A stretch of 64,000 bases of DNA from Plantibacter elymi (nom. nud.) (lineage in GTDB: Bacteria > Actinomycetota > Actinomycetes > Actinomycetales > Microbacteriaceae). A model generated the notes under the pieces. It was not told the DNA's origin and made no database searches. It was given only the letters and a program-made list of their open reading frames with translations. This document shows positions 45,194-55,200 of this stretch, piece by piece. The stretch is taken from the NCBI RefSeq assembly GCF_900177795.1, contig NZ_FXWJ01000002.1, positions 620,001 to 684,000 on the forward strand, written 5' to 3'. The position numbers and the translations under genes were made by a program. Position 1 is the first letter of the stretch, and each line of letters starts with the position of its first letter.

Positions 45194-45619
45194 CTACGCC
45201 TGCTCTGCTTCAGCGGCGTCGGCAGCGGGCGCCTCGGCCTCGGCCGGTGCAGCCTTGGCCGCGGGGGCCTCCGCCTTCGGCTTGAGGACGGGCTTCTTCT
45301 TCTCGTCGGCGACGAAGGCGGCCTTCGGCTCCTTGACGCGGACGGTGCTCACGGCGTCCTTGTCGCCCTTGAACTTGCCCCAGTCGCCGGTGAGCTTGAG
45401 GAGTGCTGCGACCTGCTCGGTCGGCTGGGCGCCGACACTGAGCCAGTACTGCGCACGCTCGGAGTCGACCTCGATGAACGAGGGCTCCTCGGTGGGGTGG
45501 TACTTGCCGATCTCCTCGATGACACGACCGTCGCGCTTCGTGCGCGAGTCTGCGACGACGATGCGGTAGTACGGCGCACGGATCTTGCCGAGACGCTTGA
45601 GACGGATTTTGACAGCCAC
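45194..45619 (-). CDS. rpsP: 30S ribosomal protein S16
   Basis: 141 residues. The S16 core (1-85) begins [19 protein letters not shown] and includes [11 protein letters not shown]. The C-terminal 45-55 residues are a Lys-then-Ala/Glu-rich extension, common in Actinobacteria. The frame opens at 45676, but AGGAG with 4-5 base spacing fixes the GTG at 45619. It is the first gene of the rpsP-khpA-rimM operon; a candidate promoter with a leader of about 120 bases lies upstream. Confidence 0.97.
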   Translation of the reverse strand: MAVKIRLKRLGKIRAPYYRIVVADSRTKRDGRVIEEIGKYHPTEEPSFIEVDSERAQYWLSVGAQPTEQVAALLKLTGDWGKFKGDKDAVSTVRVKEPKAAFVADEKKKPVLKPKAEAPAAKAAPAEAEAPAADAAEAEQA

Positions 45620-45747
45620 GATTCTCCTGAATGATGTGATGTTTGATGTGCTCGCTGCCGAAAGGTGGGGCCACACGCTCGACGCGAAAACTGTGGTTGC
45701 TGCGGGCGTCGGATAGAGGGTCGAACTCCGCGCAGACTCAACTCTCT

Positions 45748-45777
45748 ATTCTGCCAGACATCGGGCGATCTGGGTAA
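45748..45777 (-). promoter_or_regulatory. rpsP: Candidate promoter of rpsP-khpA-rimM
   Basis: On the minus strand TTACCC (45777-45772) and CAGAAT (45753-45748) are separated by 18 bases, acceptable as -35 and -10 elements. The match is modest. The predicted leader before the rpsP GTG is about 120 bases. Confidence 0.35.
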
Positions 45778-45870
45778 TCCGGCGACACCGATACCGAACG
45801 ACCCCTCCACCCCGTGTGAAGATGGGCTGGCGCGTGGCATCCGGCCGCGCCCTGCGGGAGGTCGACGCCA

Positions 45871-47013
45871 ATGCCCATCGAGTTCGCCAGATCCGAGCGT
45901 TCGACCGTCGGCCTCGAATGGGAGGTCGCCCTCGTCGACCGCGACACCGGCGATCTCGTCGGCGCAGCGGACACCGTCCTGTCGGAACTCCGCCCGAGCG
46001 ACGGTTCCGATCATCCGCAGATCACCAACGAGCTCCTGCTCAACACCGTCGAACTCGTCTCGGGTGTGCACCACACGGTCCCCGAGGCGATCGCGGACCT
46101 CGAAGGCCAGCTGGCCGAGGTGCGGGCGATCACGGACCCGATGGGCGTCGAACTCATCTGCAGCGGTTCGCACCCGTTCGGCCAGTGGTACGACCAGCAG
46201 GTCACCGACAAGCCCCGGTACCACAAGCTCATCGACCGCACCCAGTGGTGGGGTCGCAACATGATGATCTGGGGTGTGCACGCGCATGTCGGCGTCGAGA
46301 CGGTCGACAAGGTCCTCCCGATCATGAACGGGCTGCTGACCTATCTGCCCCACCTCCAGGCGTTGTCGGCGTCCAGCCCGTACTGGGGCGGGGTCGACAC
46401 CGGGTACGCGTCGAATCGCGCGCTCATGTTCCAGCAGCTCCCGACGGCGGGCCTCCCCTACCAGCTCTCCGACTGGGAGCAGTTCGAGGCCTACGTCGAC
46501 GACATGACGGTGACCGGCATCATCGAGGACCACACCGAGGTCCGCTGGGACGTGCGACCGTCGCCGCAGTGGGGCACAGTGGAGATGCGTGCGTGCGACG
46601 GGGCGTCGACCGTCGCGGAGTTCGGGGCCCTCGCCTCGCTCATCCACTGCCTCACCGAGCACCTGTCCGACCGCCTCGACGCCGGAGAGCGCCTGCAGAC
46701 CCTGCAGCCGTGGTACGTCCGCGAGAACAAGTGGCGTGCGGCGCGGTACGGCATGGACGCCGAGATCATCCTCGACTCCTCGGGCCACGAGCGCCTCGTG
46801 ACCGACGACCTGCACGACCTGCTCGACACCCTCGCGCCGGTCGCCCGTCGGCTCGGCTGTGCGGACGAACTGGCGAGCATCGCCACGATCATCGAGCACG
46901 GCGCGAGCTACCAGCGGCAGCTCGCCGTCGCCCACGCGAACGGCGGCAGCCTGCAGGCGGTCGTGAGCTCGCTCGCGAAGGAGCTTCGACACGGGGTCCA
47001 GCCCTCCGCCTGA
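45871..47013 (+). CDS. YbdK-type carboxylate-amine ligase (GCS2 family)
   Basis: 380 residues of the glutamate-cysteine ligase type 2 family. The N-terminal ATP/Mg segment has STVGLEWEVALVD (about 11-23), followed by ELLLNTVELVSG (about 54-65), IWGVHAHVGVE (about 131-141) and RPSPQWGTVEMRACDG (about 230-245). E. coli YbdK has weak glutamate-cysteine ligase activity. Actinobacteria normally make mycothiol rather than glutathione, so the real substrate is open. GGGAGG lies about 9 bases before the ATG. It is divergent from rpsP and convergent with the META lipoprotein gene, 10 bases away. Confidence 0.9.
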   Translation: MPIEFARSERSTVGLEWEVALVDRDTGDLVGAADTVLSELRPSDGSDHPQITNELLLNTVELVSGVHHTVPEAIADLEGQLAEVRAITDPMGVELICSGSHPFGQWYDQQVTDKPRYHKLIDRTQWWGRNMMIWGVHAHVGVETVDKVLPIMNGLLTYLPHLQALSASSPYWGGVDTGYASNRALMFQQLPTAGLPYQLSDWEQFEAYVDDMTVTGIIEDHTEVRWDVRPSPQWGTVEMRACDGASTVAEFGALASLIHCLTEHLSDRLDAGERLQTLQPWYVRENKWRAARYGMDAEIILDSSGHERLVTDDLHDLLDTLAPVARRLGCADELASIATIIEHGASYQRQLAVAHANGGSLQAVVSSLAKELRHGVQPSA

Positions 47014-47023
47014 CGAAGCGGCG

Positions 47024-47404
47024 TCACTCGGCGCGGTCGAGCGTCCCGATCCGCGTGCCGGCGTCGTCGGTCAGGGTCAAGCGCCCGCCGTCGTCCGAGA
47101 GCGTCGCCTCTGCGATCCCCCGCAGCCAGGTGTCGACGCCCGGGCATGCCATCAGGGTGCTCGCGACATCGGAGACGACGACCGCGTCGTCCTCGGCGCG
47201 CCAGGAGCCGGAGAGGCTGTTGCAGCCGTCCGAACCGCTCACGCGGCCGTCGTCGGCGAACACCAGGTGCGGGTCGGCGGCACCGGTGCCCTCACCCCAG
47301 GTGCCCAGGACGCGTTCGCCCGGAGACGGCGCGGAGCACCCGGCGAGCATGCCCGCGGCCAGCACGACTGCGACGACCGAAGCCGCCGCCCTCAGCGCGC
47401 GCAT
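47024..47404 (-). CDS. META-domain lipoprotein
   Basis: 126 residues. A signal peptide with lipobox LAGC (C23) directs lipidation on the outer face of the membrane. The rest matches the META/HslJ domain: LGTWGEG (33-39), VSGSDGCNSLSGSW (55-68) and a second cysteine in MACPG (C87) that could pair with C61. HslJ-type proteins are linked to heat or antibiotic stress in E. coli, but function here is unknown. It lies 16 bases upstream of nothing in common orientation except ffh, which ends outside it: ffh starts further right and terminates at the neighbouring 47421, so a shared transcript from ffh is possible. Confidence 0.85.
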   Translation of the reverse strand: MRALRAAASVVAVVLAAGMLAGCSAPSPGERVLGTWGEGTGAADPHLVFADDGRVSGSDGCNSLSGSWRAEDDAVVVSDVASTLMACPGVDTWLRGIAEATLSDDGGRLTLTDDAGTRIGTLDRAE

Positions 47405-47420
47405 ACCGCCTCCGCTCGGC

Positions 47421-48974
47421 TCAGCGACCCAGGAACTTCTGCAGCTCGGCGAGCTCCGCCTCGGTCGGGGCTGCCGATCCCGACGACGGACCGCCGCCGA
47501 GGCCGAATCCAGCGCCCGTAGCGGCAGCCGGCGTCTCGACGGCGCCGGCGTTCTCCGCCGCGCGCTTGGCCGGGTTGCCCGAACGGGAACCCTTCTTCTT
47601 GGCCTGCGGCTTCGGTCGGTTCGTCCGCGCACCGGGGACCGGACCCATGCCGGGGATGTTCGGCACGCCACCCTTGGCCACGGTCTTCATCATCTTGGCC
47701 GCCTGCTCGAAACGGTTGACGAGGGCGTTGACCTCGGTGACGGTCATGCCGGAACCCTTGGCGATGCGCAGGCGACGGGATCCGTTGAGGATCTTCGGGT
47801 TCGTGCGCTCGGCCGTGGTCATCGACTGGATGATGGCCTCGGTGCGGACGATCTCGCGCTCGTCGAAATTCTGGAGCTGCTCTTTCATCTGCCCCATGCC
47901 GGGGAGCATGCCCATCATCTTCTTGATGGAACCCATGCCGCGCAGCTGCTGCATCTGCTTGAGGAAGTCGTCGAGCGTGAAGGAGTCGGTCGCGAACTTC
48001 TCCGCGACCTTGCGCGCCTCCTCCTCGTCGAAGTTCTGCTGCGCCTGCTCGATGAGGGTGAGGATGTCACCGAGGTCGAGGATCCGGCTCGCCATGCGGT
48101 CGGGGTGGAACGGCTCGAAGTCGTCGAGACCCTCACCGGTCGACGCGAACATGATGGGGCGTCCGGTGACCGAGGCGATGGAGAGTGCCGCACCACCGCG
48201 GGCGTCGCCGTCGAGCTTGGAGAGCACCACGCCGGTGAAGTCGACGCCGTCGAGGAAGGCCTTGGCCGTCGCGACCGCGTCCTGACCGATCATCGCGTCG
48301 ATGACGAAGAGGACCTCGTCGGGGTCGACCGCCTTGCGGATGTTCGACGCCTGCTTCATGAGCTCGGCGTCGACGCCGAGTCGTCCGGCGGTGTCGACGA
48401 TGACGGTGTCGTAGAGCTTCTGCTCGGCGAACCGGACACCGTCGCGGGCGACCTTGACCGGGTCGCCGACGCCGTTTCCGGGCTCGGGAGCATAGACGGG
48501 GACGCCCGCCTGCTCACCGACGACCTGCAGCTGGTTGACGGCGTTGGGACGCTGGAGGTCGGAGGCGACGAGGAGCGGCGTGTGGCCGTCCTTCTTGAGC
48601 CACTTGGCGAGCTTGCCGGCGAGTGTCGTCTTTCCGGCACCCTGGAGTCCGGCGAGCATGATGACGGTCGGCGGCTTCTTCGCGAACTCGAGACGGCGCT
48701 GCTGCCCGCCGAGGATCGTGACGAGCTCGTCGTTGACGATCTGGACGACCTGCTGCGCCGGGTTGAGGGCCTTGCTCACCTCGTCACCCAAGGCGCGCTC
48801 GCGCACGCGACCCGTGAAGTCCTTGACGACGTCGAGAGCGACGTCCGCGTCGAGGAGGGCGCGACGGATCTCGCGGACGGTGCCGTCGACATCGGCCGCG
48901 GAGAGCTTGCCCTTGGTGCGGAGGTTCTTGAACGTATCCGCGAGGCGGTCAGAGAGTGTGCCGAACGTTGCCAT
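47421..48974 (-). CDS. ffh: Signal recognition particle protein Ffh (SRP54)
   Basis: 517 residues. Ffh with SRP RNA delivers nascent membrane proteins to FtsY. The N domain (1-85) leads to the G domain with Walker A GLQGAGKTTLA (about 107-117), the DTAGR and TKLDGD-type motifs (KLDGDARGG) and RIL at the G-M boundary. A methionine-rich M domain covers about 325-450 (MGSIKKMMGMLPGMGQM). The last 50 residues are a Pro/Ala/Gly-rich tail. It is divergent from lipB with 103 bases between. The lipBA-DUF2004 block separates it from ftsY. Confidence 0.97.
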   Translation of the reverse strand: MATFGTLSDRLADTFKNLRTKGKLSAADVDGTVREIRRALLDADVALDVVKDFTGRVRERALGDEVSKALNPAQQVVQIVNDELVTILGGQQRRLEFAKKPPTVIMLAGLQGAGKTTLAGKLAKWLKKDGHTPLLVASDLQRPNAVNQLQVVGEQAGVPVYAPEPGNGVGDPVKVARDGVRFAEQKLYDTVIVDTAGRLGVDAELMKQASNIRKAVDPDEVLFVIDAMIGQDAVATAKAFLDGVDFTGVVLSKLDGDARGGAALSIASVTGRPIMFASTGEGLDDFEPFHPDRMASRILDLGDILTLIEQAQQNFDEEEARKVAEKFATDSFTLDDFLKQMQQLRGMGSIKKMMGMLPGMGQMKEQLQNFDEREIVRTEAIIQSMTTAERTNPKILNGSRRLRIAKGSGMTVTEVNALVNRFEQAAKMMKTVAKGGVPNIPGMGPVPGARTNRPKPQAKKKGSRSGNPAKRAAENAGAVETPAAATGAGFGLGGGPSSGSAAPTEAELAELQKFLGR

Positions 48975-49043
48975 GATCCCTCCAGTTTAGGGCAGACCGC
49001 GGCGCGACCCGGTCGATCGCCGCCGCGATCGGAAGACGAGTAT

Positions 49044-49058
49044 TTGGACGCCGTCCAA
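49044..49058. promoter_or_regulatory. lipB: TTGGACG-C-CGTCCAA palindrome in the lipB promoter
   Basis: A perfect inverted repeat with 7-base arms around one central base. Its left arm contains TTGGAC (49044-49049), which is also a good -35 hexamer for the TATCGT -10 at 49065-49070 (15-base spacer). Such compact palindromes are typical of TetR-family operators. A repressor would block the -35, and the site also lies 70 bases upstream of ffh. No regulator gene is nearby. Confidence 0.5.
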
Positions 49059-49064
49059 CAATGC

Positions 49065-49070
49065 TATCGT
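49065..49070 (+). promoter_or_regulatory. lipB: Candidate extended -10 of a leaderless lipB promoter
   Basis: TGCTATCGT gives a TATCGT hexamer with a TG extension, ending 7 bases before the lipB ATG. No ribosome binding site precedes the gene, so the mRNA probably starts at the ATG. Confidence 0.5.
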
Positions 49071-49077
49071 GGCGGCC

Positions 49078-49752
49078 ATGACACAGCTCCTCATCGCCGG
49101 GCTCGCGCCCGCATTCGTCCCGTACCGCGAGGGTTGGGCGCTGCAGCGTCAGATCCATGAGGCGGTCGTCAGCGGAGCAGGGCCGGAGCACCTCATCCTG
49201 TGCGAACACGAGCCCGTGTACACGGCGGGCAAGCTCACCCGCCCACACGAGCGTCCCGACGACGGCACGCCGGTCGTCGAAGTCGACCGCGGAGGCCGCA
49301 TCACCTGGCACGGACCCGGACAGCTCACCGGTTACCCGATCGTCCGCCTCCCGGAGCCGGTCGACGTCGTCGCCCACGTCCGCTTGCTCGAGGAGGTCAT
49401 GCTGCAGACGATCACGGAGCTCGGCGTCACCGGCCGCCGGATCGACGGACGGTCGGGCGTCTGGGTCGACCCGGTCGCCGGCGGACCGGCCGCGAAGATC
49501 GGCGCCGTCGGTGTCCGGGTGCAGGCGGGGGTCACGCTGCACGGCTTCGCGCTCAACTGCGACAACTCCCTCGAGCCCTTCGGCCACATCGTCGCGTGCG
49601 GTATCGCCGATGCCGGGGTCACCACGATCAGCGCCGAGCTCGGTCGACGGATCACGCCGAGCGACGTCGCCGAGCGCGTCTCCGAGATCTTCGAAGCGCT
49701 CCGGCCGGGTTGGACGGCCGCGTCCGTGACCACGATCGGAGCGGCCGCGTGA
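49078..49752 (+). CDS. lipB: Octanoyl-[ACP]:protein N-octanoyltransferase LipB
   Basis: 224 residues. LipB moves octanoyl groups from acyl carrier protein to lipoyl domains of dehydrogenase complexes and GcvH. The conserved [17 protein letters not shown] block (about 65-81), the catalytic lysine in [11 protein letters not shown] (about 138-148) and the acyl-accepting cysteine in [14 protein letters not shown] (about 175) are all intact. GTG 49069 is an alternative start, but ATG 49078 matches the family and the -10 spacing. The stop overlaps the lipA GTG by 4 bases. Confidence 0.96.
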   Translation: MTQLLIAGLAPAFVPYREGWALQRQIHEAVVSGAGPEHLILCEHEPVYTAGKLTRPHERPDDGTPVVEVDRGGRITWHGPGQLTGYPIVRLPEPVDVVAHVRLLEEVMLQTITELGVTGRRIDGRSGVWVDPVAGGPAAKIGAVGVRVQAGVTLHGFALNCDNSLEPFGHIVACGIADAGVTTISAELGRRITPSDVAERVSEIFEALRPGWTAASVTTIGAAA

Positions 49753-50765
49753 GCGGCTGCGGCGCACCGGCACCCGCTCCCGCGGCGGACACCGGCGGAC
49801 GGAAGCTCCTGCGGCTCGAGGTCCGGAACGCCCAGACCCCCATCGAGCGGAAGCCCGACTGGATCAAGACCCGCGCGACGATGGGACCCGAGTACCGACA
49901 GCTCCAGGCGCTCGTGCAGGAGGAGGGCCTCCACACGGTCTGCCAGGAAGCCGGCTGCCCGAACATCTTCGAGTGCTGGGAGGACCGCGAGGCGACCTTC
50001 CTCATCGGCGGGTCGCAGTGCACGAGGCGCTGCGACTTCTGCCAGATCGACACCGGCAAGCCGGCCGACTATGACCGTGACGAGCCACGGCGGGTGGCCG
50101 ACTCGGTGCAGCGGATGCGGCTGCGTTACGCGACCGTCACCGGTGTGGCGCGCGACGACCTCCCCGACGAGGGGGCGTGGCTGCACGCCGAGACCGTCCG
50201 GCGCATCCACGAGACGAACCCGGGGACGGGGGTCGAGATCCTCGCGACCGACTTCTCCGGGAACCCCGACCTCCTCGGCGAGGTGTTCGCCTCCAAACCG
50301 GAGGTGTTCGCACACAACGTCGAGACGGTCCCACGCATCTTCAAGCGGATCAGGCCCGCCTTCCGCTACGAGCGCTCCCTCGACGTCCTGACCCAGGCGC
50401 GTGCCGCCGGCCTCATCACGAAGTCCAACCTCATCCTCGGGATGGGCGAGGACCGGAGCGAGATCAGTCAGGCGCTCGAGGATCTGCACGAGGCCGGCAC
50501 CGACATCATCACCGTCACCCAGTACCTCCGGCCGACGCCTCGACACCTCCCCGTGGACCGCTGGGTCAAGCCGCAGGAGTTCCTGGAGATCAAGGAGGAG
50601 GCCGAGGAGATCGGGTTCCTCGGTGTGCTCGCGGGTCCGCTCGTCAGATCGTCCTACCGTGCCGGACGCCTCTGGGCGCAGTCGATGACCGCGAAGGGCC
50701 GCGAGGTCCCCGAGGGACTGCAGCACCTCGCAGACGCCTCACTCGGCTTCGCCCAGGCGGTCTGA
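49749..50765 (+). CDS. lipA: Lipoyl synthase LipA
   Basis: 338 residues. LipA is a radical-SAM enzyme that inserts two sulfurs into protein-bound octanoyl chains. The auxiliary cluster ligands are in [12 protein letters not shown], the radical-SAM cluster in CTRRCDFC, and the C-terminal RSSY serine ligand in VRSSYRAG. A Cys/Ala/Pro-rich leader of about 20 residues precedes the conserved [15 protein letters not shown]. The GTG at 49749 overlaps lipB (GTGA), so lipoylation is encoded as one coupled unit. It ends 24 bases from a convergent DUF2004-type gene. Confidence 0.97.
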   Translation: MSGCGAPAPAPAADTGGRKLLRLEVRNAQTPIERKPDWIKTRATMGPEYRQLQALVQEEGLHTVCQEAGCPNIFECWEDREATFLIGGSQCTRRCDFCQIDTGKPADYDRDEPRRVADSVQRMRLRYATVTGVARDDLPDEGAWLHAETVRRIHETNPGTGVEILATDFSGNPDLLGEVFASKPEVFAHNVETVPRIFKRIRPAFRYERSLDVLTQARAAGLITKSNLILGMGEDRSEISQALEDLHEAGTDIITVTQYLRPTPRHLPVDRWVKPQEFLEIKEEAEEIGFLGVLAGPLVRSSYRAGRLWAQSMTAKGREVPEGLQHLADASLGFAQAV

Positions 50766-50789
50766 GGCAGACGCCTCGACCTGCCGGGC

Positions 50790-51290
50790 TCAGTCCTCGC
50801 TCGTGACTCCGGTGACCTCGCCGTCGGAGGTGTACGCGACCATGAGCACGCCGTCGAGCTGGTCCGCGTCGAGCGAGTACTCGAAGATCGCGAACGCCTC
50901 GTCGCCGTTGTGCTGATGTGGCGCGAACCCGACGCTCAGCAGCGTCATCGACCGGATGACGTCCACGTCGCGGTCTCCGGACTCGTCGACCAGGACGTCC
51001 GGCAGGGACTCCCCCAGCTCCTCGACGGCCTGGATGATGTACTCGGTGACCTCGGAGGTGCGGTCGTCGACCTCGCTCAGCATCGCCTCGCGCGAGCGCA
51101 GGTCGAAGCCCTCGAGGGCGAGGATCATCGCGGCCGCCAGGTCGAGCGCGTCCGCCGGGATGTCGTCCTCGTCGGGGGCGCTCAACGAGATGGAGACGGA
51201 CTGCTCCCCGACGTCGATGTTGTCGGACCAGTAGACGCCACCACCAGGCTCGGTCGCGATGATGCCGAAGTAGTCGTGTTCGATCGCCAT
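50790..51290 (-). CDS. DUF2004-like acidic protein
   Basis: 166 residues, strongly acidic (many Asp/Glu, few Lys), with no signal peptide or membrane helix. The pattern YFGIIATEPGGGVYWSDNIDVGEQSVSISL at the N-terminus (about 7-36) resembles the DUF2004 family, a set of uncharacterised cytoplasmic proteins; the family call is from memory of the pattern and is moderate. The ATG at 51290... is the ftsY stop region: the two genes share one base (TGATG), with ftsY upstream on the same strand, so translation is coupled. No function is proposed. Confidence 0.72.
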   Translation of the reverse strand: MAIEHDYFGIIATEPGGGVYWSDNIDVGEQSVSISLSAPDEDDIPADALDLAAAMILALEGFDLRSREAMLSEVDDRTSEVTEYIIQAVEELGESLPDVLVDESGDRDVDVIRSMTLLSVGFAPHQHNGDEAFAIFEYSLDADQLDGVLMVAYTSDGEVTGVTSED

Positions 51291-52168
51291 CAGCTGCCCA
51301 CCAGGTTCTGTGCGAAGACGTGCGGCGTGAAGCCGGTGAGGTCGCCGATGCCCTCACCCTGACCGACGAGCTTGATCGGGATGCCGGTCTTCTCCTGCAC
51401 GGCGAGGACGAACCCGCCCTTCGCGGAGCCGTCGAGCTTCGTCAGGACGAGCCCGGTCACCCCGGCGTGCTCGATGAACGCCTGCGCCTGCGACAGACCG
51501 TTCTGACCGGTCGTCGCATCGAGGACGAGGAGGACCTCGGCGATGGGCGCCTGCTTCTCGACGACGCGACGGATCTTGGACAGCTCGTCCATGAGCCCGC
51601 CCTTCGTCTGCAGCCGACCGGCGGTGTCGATGATGACGATCTCGGTGCCGGTCTGCTTGGCGTATTCGATCGTCTGGAAGGCGACGGACGCCGGGTCCTG
51701 CCCCTGCTGCTGGGGGCGGACGATCTGTGCGCCCGCGCGCTCCGCCCAGGTCGCCAGCTGCTCCACGGCAGCGGCACGGAAGGTGTCCGCGGCCCCCACG
51801 ACGACGGTGCGGTCGTAGTTGCGCAGGAACTTCGCGAACTTGCCGATGGTGGTCGTCTTGCCGACCCCGTTGACGCCGACGACGAGGACGACCGCCGGAC
51901 GCTCGCTGAGCTTCAGCGTCGTGTCGAACTTCGACAGCCGCTCCTCGACCTCCTCGCGCAGCATGCGCTGGAGGTCGCGCGGGTCGGTGGTGCGGTAGCG
52001 GTCGACGGAGGCGTGCAGGCCCGTGACGATCGACTCGGTGACGTCGGGGCCGAAGTCCGCGCCGATGAGCGCGTCCTCGAGGTCCTCCCAGGTGGTCTCG
52101 TCGATCGTCGGACGTTGGAACATGCCTTTGAGGGCACCGGAGAGTGACCAGGGTGTGCGTGCAGCCAT
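51290..52168 (-). CDS. ftsY: SRP receptor FtsY
   Basis: 292 residues. FtsY is the membrane-associated SRP receptor GTPase. The NG domain is complete: Walker A GVNGVGKTTTIGKFA (about 99-113), DTFRAAAVEQL (about 129-139), IIDTAGRLQTKGGLMDEL (about 180-197) and TKLDGSAKGG (about 243-252). The long acidic A domain of E. coli FtsY is missing, as in some Actinobacteria; an amphipathic N-terminal helix may anchor it. It is downstream of smc by 54 bases and overlaps the DUF2004-type gene by one base. Confidence 0.97.
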   Translation of the reverse strand: MAARTPWSLSGALKGMFQRPTIDETTWEDLEDALIGADFGPDVTESIVTGLHASVDRYRTTDPRDLQRMLREEVEERLSKFDTTLKLSERPAVVLVVGVNGVGKTTTIGKFAKFLRNYDRTVVVGAADTFRAAAVEQLATWAERAGAQIVRPQQQGQDPASVAFQTIEYAKQTGTEIVIIDTAGRLQTKGGLMDELSKIRRVVEKQAPIAEVLLVLDATTGQNGLSQAQAFIEHAGVTGLVLTKLDGSAKGGFVLAVQEKTGIPIKLVGQGEGIGDLTGFTPHVFAQNLVGS

Positions 52169-52222
52169 GGTCTCAGCGTAGCCGTCGGCGACGCGGTCCC
52201 GTCGCGTGGGGACGAGACCGGA

Positions 52223-55200
52223 TCAGCTCGCGCGTTCTGCTGCCACGCGCTGACCGACGACGGCCGACACCCCGTCCTGGCGCATCGAGACGCCGTAGAG
52301 GGCGTCGGCGATCTCCATGGTGCGCTTCTGGTGCGTGATGACGATGAGCTGGCTCGTCTGACGGAGGTCCTCGAAGATGGTGAGGAGCCGCCCGAGGTTC
52401 GCGTCGTCGAGGGCCGCCTCCACCTCGTCCATGATGTAGAACGGGCTCGGTCGGGCTTTGAAGATGGCGATGAGCAGGGCGACCGCGGCGAGCGAGCGCT
52501 CCCCGCCCGACAGGAGCGACAGGCGCTCGATCTTCTTGCCGGCGGGTTTGACCGACACCTCGATGCCCGTGGTGAGCATGTGTTCGGGGTCGGTGAGCGA
52601 GATGCTGCCGGTGCCGCCCGGGAACAGGATCGGGAACACCTCGGTGAAGGCGGCTTCGGTGTCGGCGAACGCCGAGGCGAAGATGACCTCCATCTTCCCG
52701 TCGATGTCCTCGATGATCGACAGCAGGTCGGCGCGGGTGCTGGTGAGGTCGGCGAGCTGTTCGGTGAGGAAGCGGTGGCGCTGTTCGAGTGCCGCGAACT
52801 CCTCGAGCGCGAGCGGGTTGACCCGGCCGAGTTGAGCGTAGGTGCGCTCCGCCGCGGCGAGGCGCTTCTGCTGCTCGGCGCGGACGTAGGGCGTCGTCGG
52901 CACGTCGTCCGACTCCTCGGTGGGTTCCTCCACCGGCTCGACGTCCGGCGTCACGGAACCGTCGGCAGGTGCCTCGGGTGCCTCGTCCGAGTCGGGCGTC
53001 GTCGTCTCGGGCGAGTCCTCCGGACCGGTGTCGTCCGCCGGTCGCACGGTCGAGCGGGCGGTCGCGCGGGGTGTCGGAGGGTCGACGGGAACCGGAACCT
53101 CGGGCCCGTACTCCGCGACGAGCACGTCCTCGACGAGCCCCAGCTCCGACCCGGCGCGCTCGAGCAGCCCGGACAAGTGGAGCTTCTTCTCGTAGATCTG
53201 GAGTTCGAGGCCGTGGACGCTCTCGGTGACGACCTGCAGCCGCTGCCGGAGCGTGTGCTCCTCGCCGCGCAGTCGCACGAGTTCGGCGTTCCGACTGGAC
53301 CGCGTCGCCTCGGCTGCCGCGAGCGCGACGCGGGCCTCGGTCACCGACCGGTCGACCGAGTCGAGGACGGGCGGGAGCGCCTCCGTCACGGCGGTGGCGG
53401 CCGCGGCCTGGCGCGCACGGATGACGGCACGCCGAGCCGCTTCCTCCGCTGCCGCCTGGTCGGCCTGCCGCTGCCGCTCGAGGCTCGCGACCGCGAGCTC
53501 CTCCGCCCGTACGCGTTCGCGCGCGGTCTCGAGGAGGAGGCGGTGCTGCACTTCGGCCTCGCGCGCCGCGTCCAGTTCAGCCGAGAGCCCGTCGCGTGCC
53601 GACACGTCGAGGAGCGGTCGTGGACGCGCGCGAGCGGTGTCGTGGTCCAGCTTGGCCCGCTCCACGGCGGCAGCGGCGTCGGCGACGGCCGTCTGCGCCG
53701 TCCCGGCAGCTGCGAGGAGGCGGTCATGTTCGGCCTGCGCGGATTCGTACCGGACCGTGACCCGGTTCACGCGCTCGGCCTGCGAGGCACGGTTGGCGTC
53801 GAACTCGCGGAGGGCGCTGAGCGCCGCCTGCGCGGTCTGCTTCGCCTCCTGCAGGATCGTGCGCTGCTCGGCCAGCGCGAAGCGCGCCCGTTCGATGAGC
53901 GACTCGACCTCACCGTGTCGATCGGCTGCCGCATCGCGTTCGGCCAGCAGTTCGATGCGACTCTGCGCTCCGCCGCTCCCGGCGCGGACGATGCTGTCCG
54001 TGACGACCGCGCCGTCGCGGGTCACGAGGGTGAACGCGCTGAGCGACGGGCCGAGTCGGTCGTACGCCGCGATCGCGTCGTCGAGCGAGTCGACGACGAG
54101 GACCGATGCGAGGATCCCCAGCACGCCAGGAGGGGCCTCCACCAGCTCGGCAGCCGAGGTGAACCCGGCGGGCGCGTCCGGGACGTCTCGTGCAGCGTCG
54201 GCGATGACGATCTCGACCCGGCCGAGATCCTGGTCGGCCGCGTGATCGAGCGCCCGACGGGCCGCGTGCCGGTCGACGGCGACGGCGGCCTCCGCAAGCG
54301 TGCCGAGCGCTGCGGCCACCGCCGACTCGTGGCCGGGTCGGACCTGCACCCGGTCCGCGACGATCCCGTCGATCCCGTCGAGACCGCTCGATGCGAGTTC
54401 GGCCGAGCCGGTCTTGAGGTCGAGGGCGCGCGAGAGTGCGCTGGTCTTGGCACCGAGCGAATCGCGTTCACGTTCGAGGGTGTGGAGCTGCTCGCGCAGG
54501 CCCTCGATCTCCCCCTCGGCCTCCGCCGCGCCGCGTTGGGCCGCCTCGTAGGCGTCGTCGAGTCCGGAGTCGGCGACGTCCGCCACGGTCGGGTCGTCCT
54601 CGAGCGCCTCGTACTCCAGCCGCGCGGCGTCCAGACGGAGGGCAGCGGCGTCGATCGCGTTCTGCTGGCGCAACGCCTCGCCACGGACCGCGGCGAGTTT
54701 GGACCCGGCGGCGTCGACGGCGCCCGCGAGCTTGGAGAGCTCCAGGTCGTGTCGTGACACAAGCGCGCTCTGCGCTGCGATCTCGACGTCCACCGAGTCG
54801 AGTGCGGCGCGCTTCGCGCGGGTGTCCGCCTGCGCCTCCTGCAACGCGCGCTCCGCGTCGGCGACCGCCGCCCGCAGTCCGTCGATCTCCGCGGTCGCGT
54901 CGGCGACCATCTGCTTCGTGATCCGCGGTTCGGCGGCCGTCGTGTCCGTCGAAGAACCGAGGAGCGCGAGCCGCTGGTTGGCGAGCGTGAACAGGTTCCG
55001 GAGGCGCTCCTGCACGCTCTCGAGCTCGAAGGTGATCCGGCGGGCGTCGTCGACCGCGTCGCCGAATTGCGCCTGCTCGATCCGGTTGATCCGCAGTTCC
55101 GCCTGTTCCAGCTGCTCCTGGAGGACGAGGCGTTCGCTGTGGCGCTCGCTCTCCGAGCGGTTGTGCTCGTCGAGCGAACGCCGGAGGCCCACGACGTCGT

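Noticed and set aside
45816-49160. 1114-residue open frame on the plus strand covering ybdK, the META lipoprotein and ffh
   Set aside because: It lies over three well-supported genes in other frames and reads as Arg/Gly/Pro-rich low-complexity sequence, as expected for stop-poor frames in high-GC DNA.
52188-52205. GCGACG/CGTCGC hairpin between smc and ftsY
   Set aside because: Six pairs only, GC-rich background, and smc-ftsY are probably co-transcribed, so a terminator is not expected.
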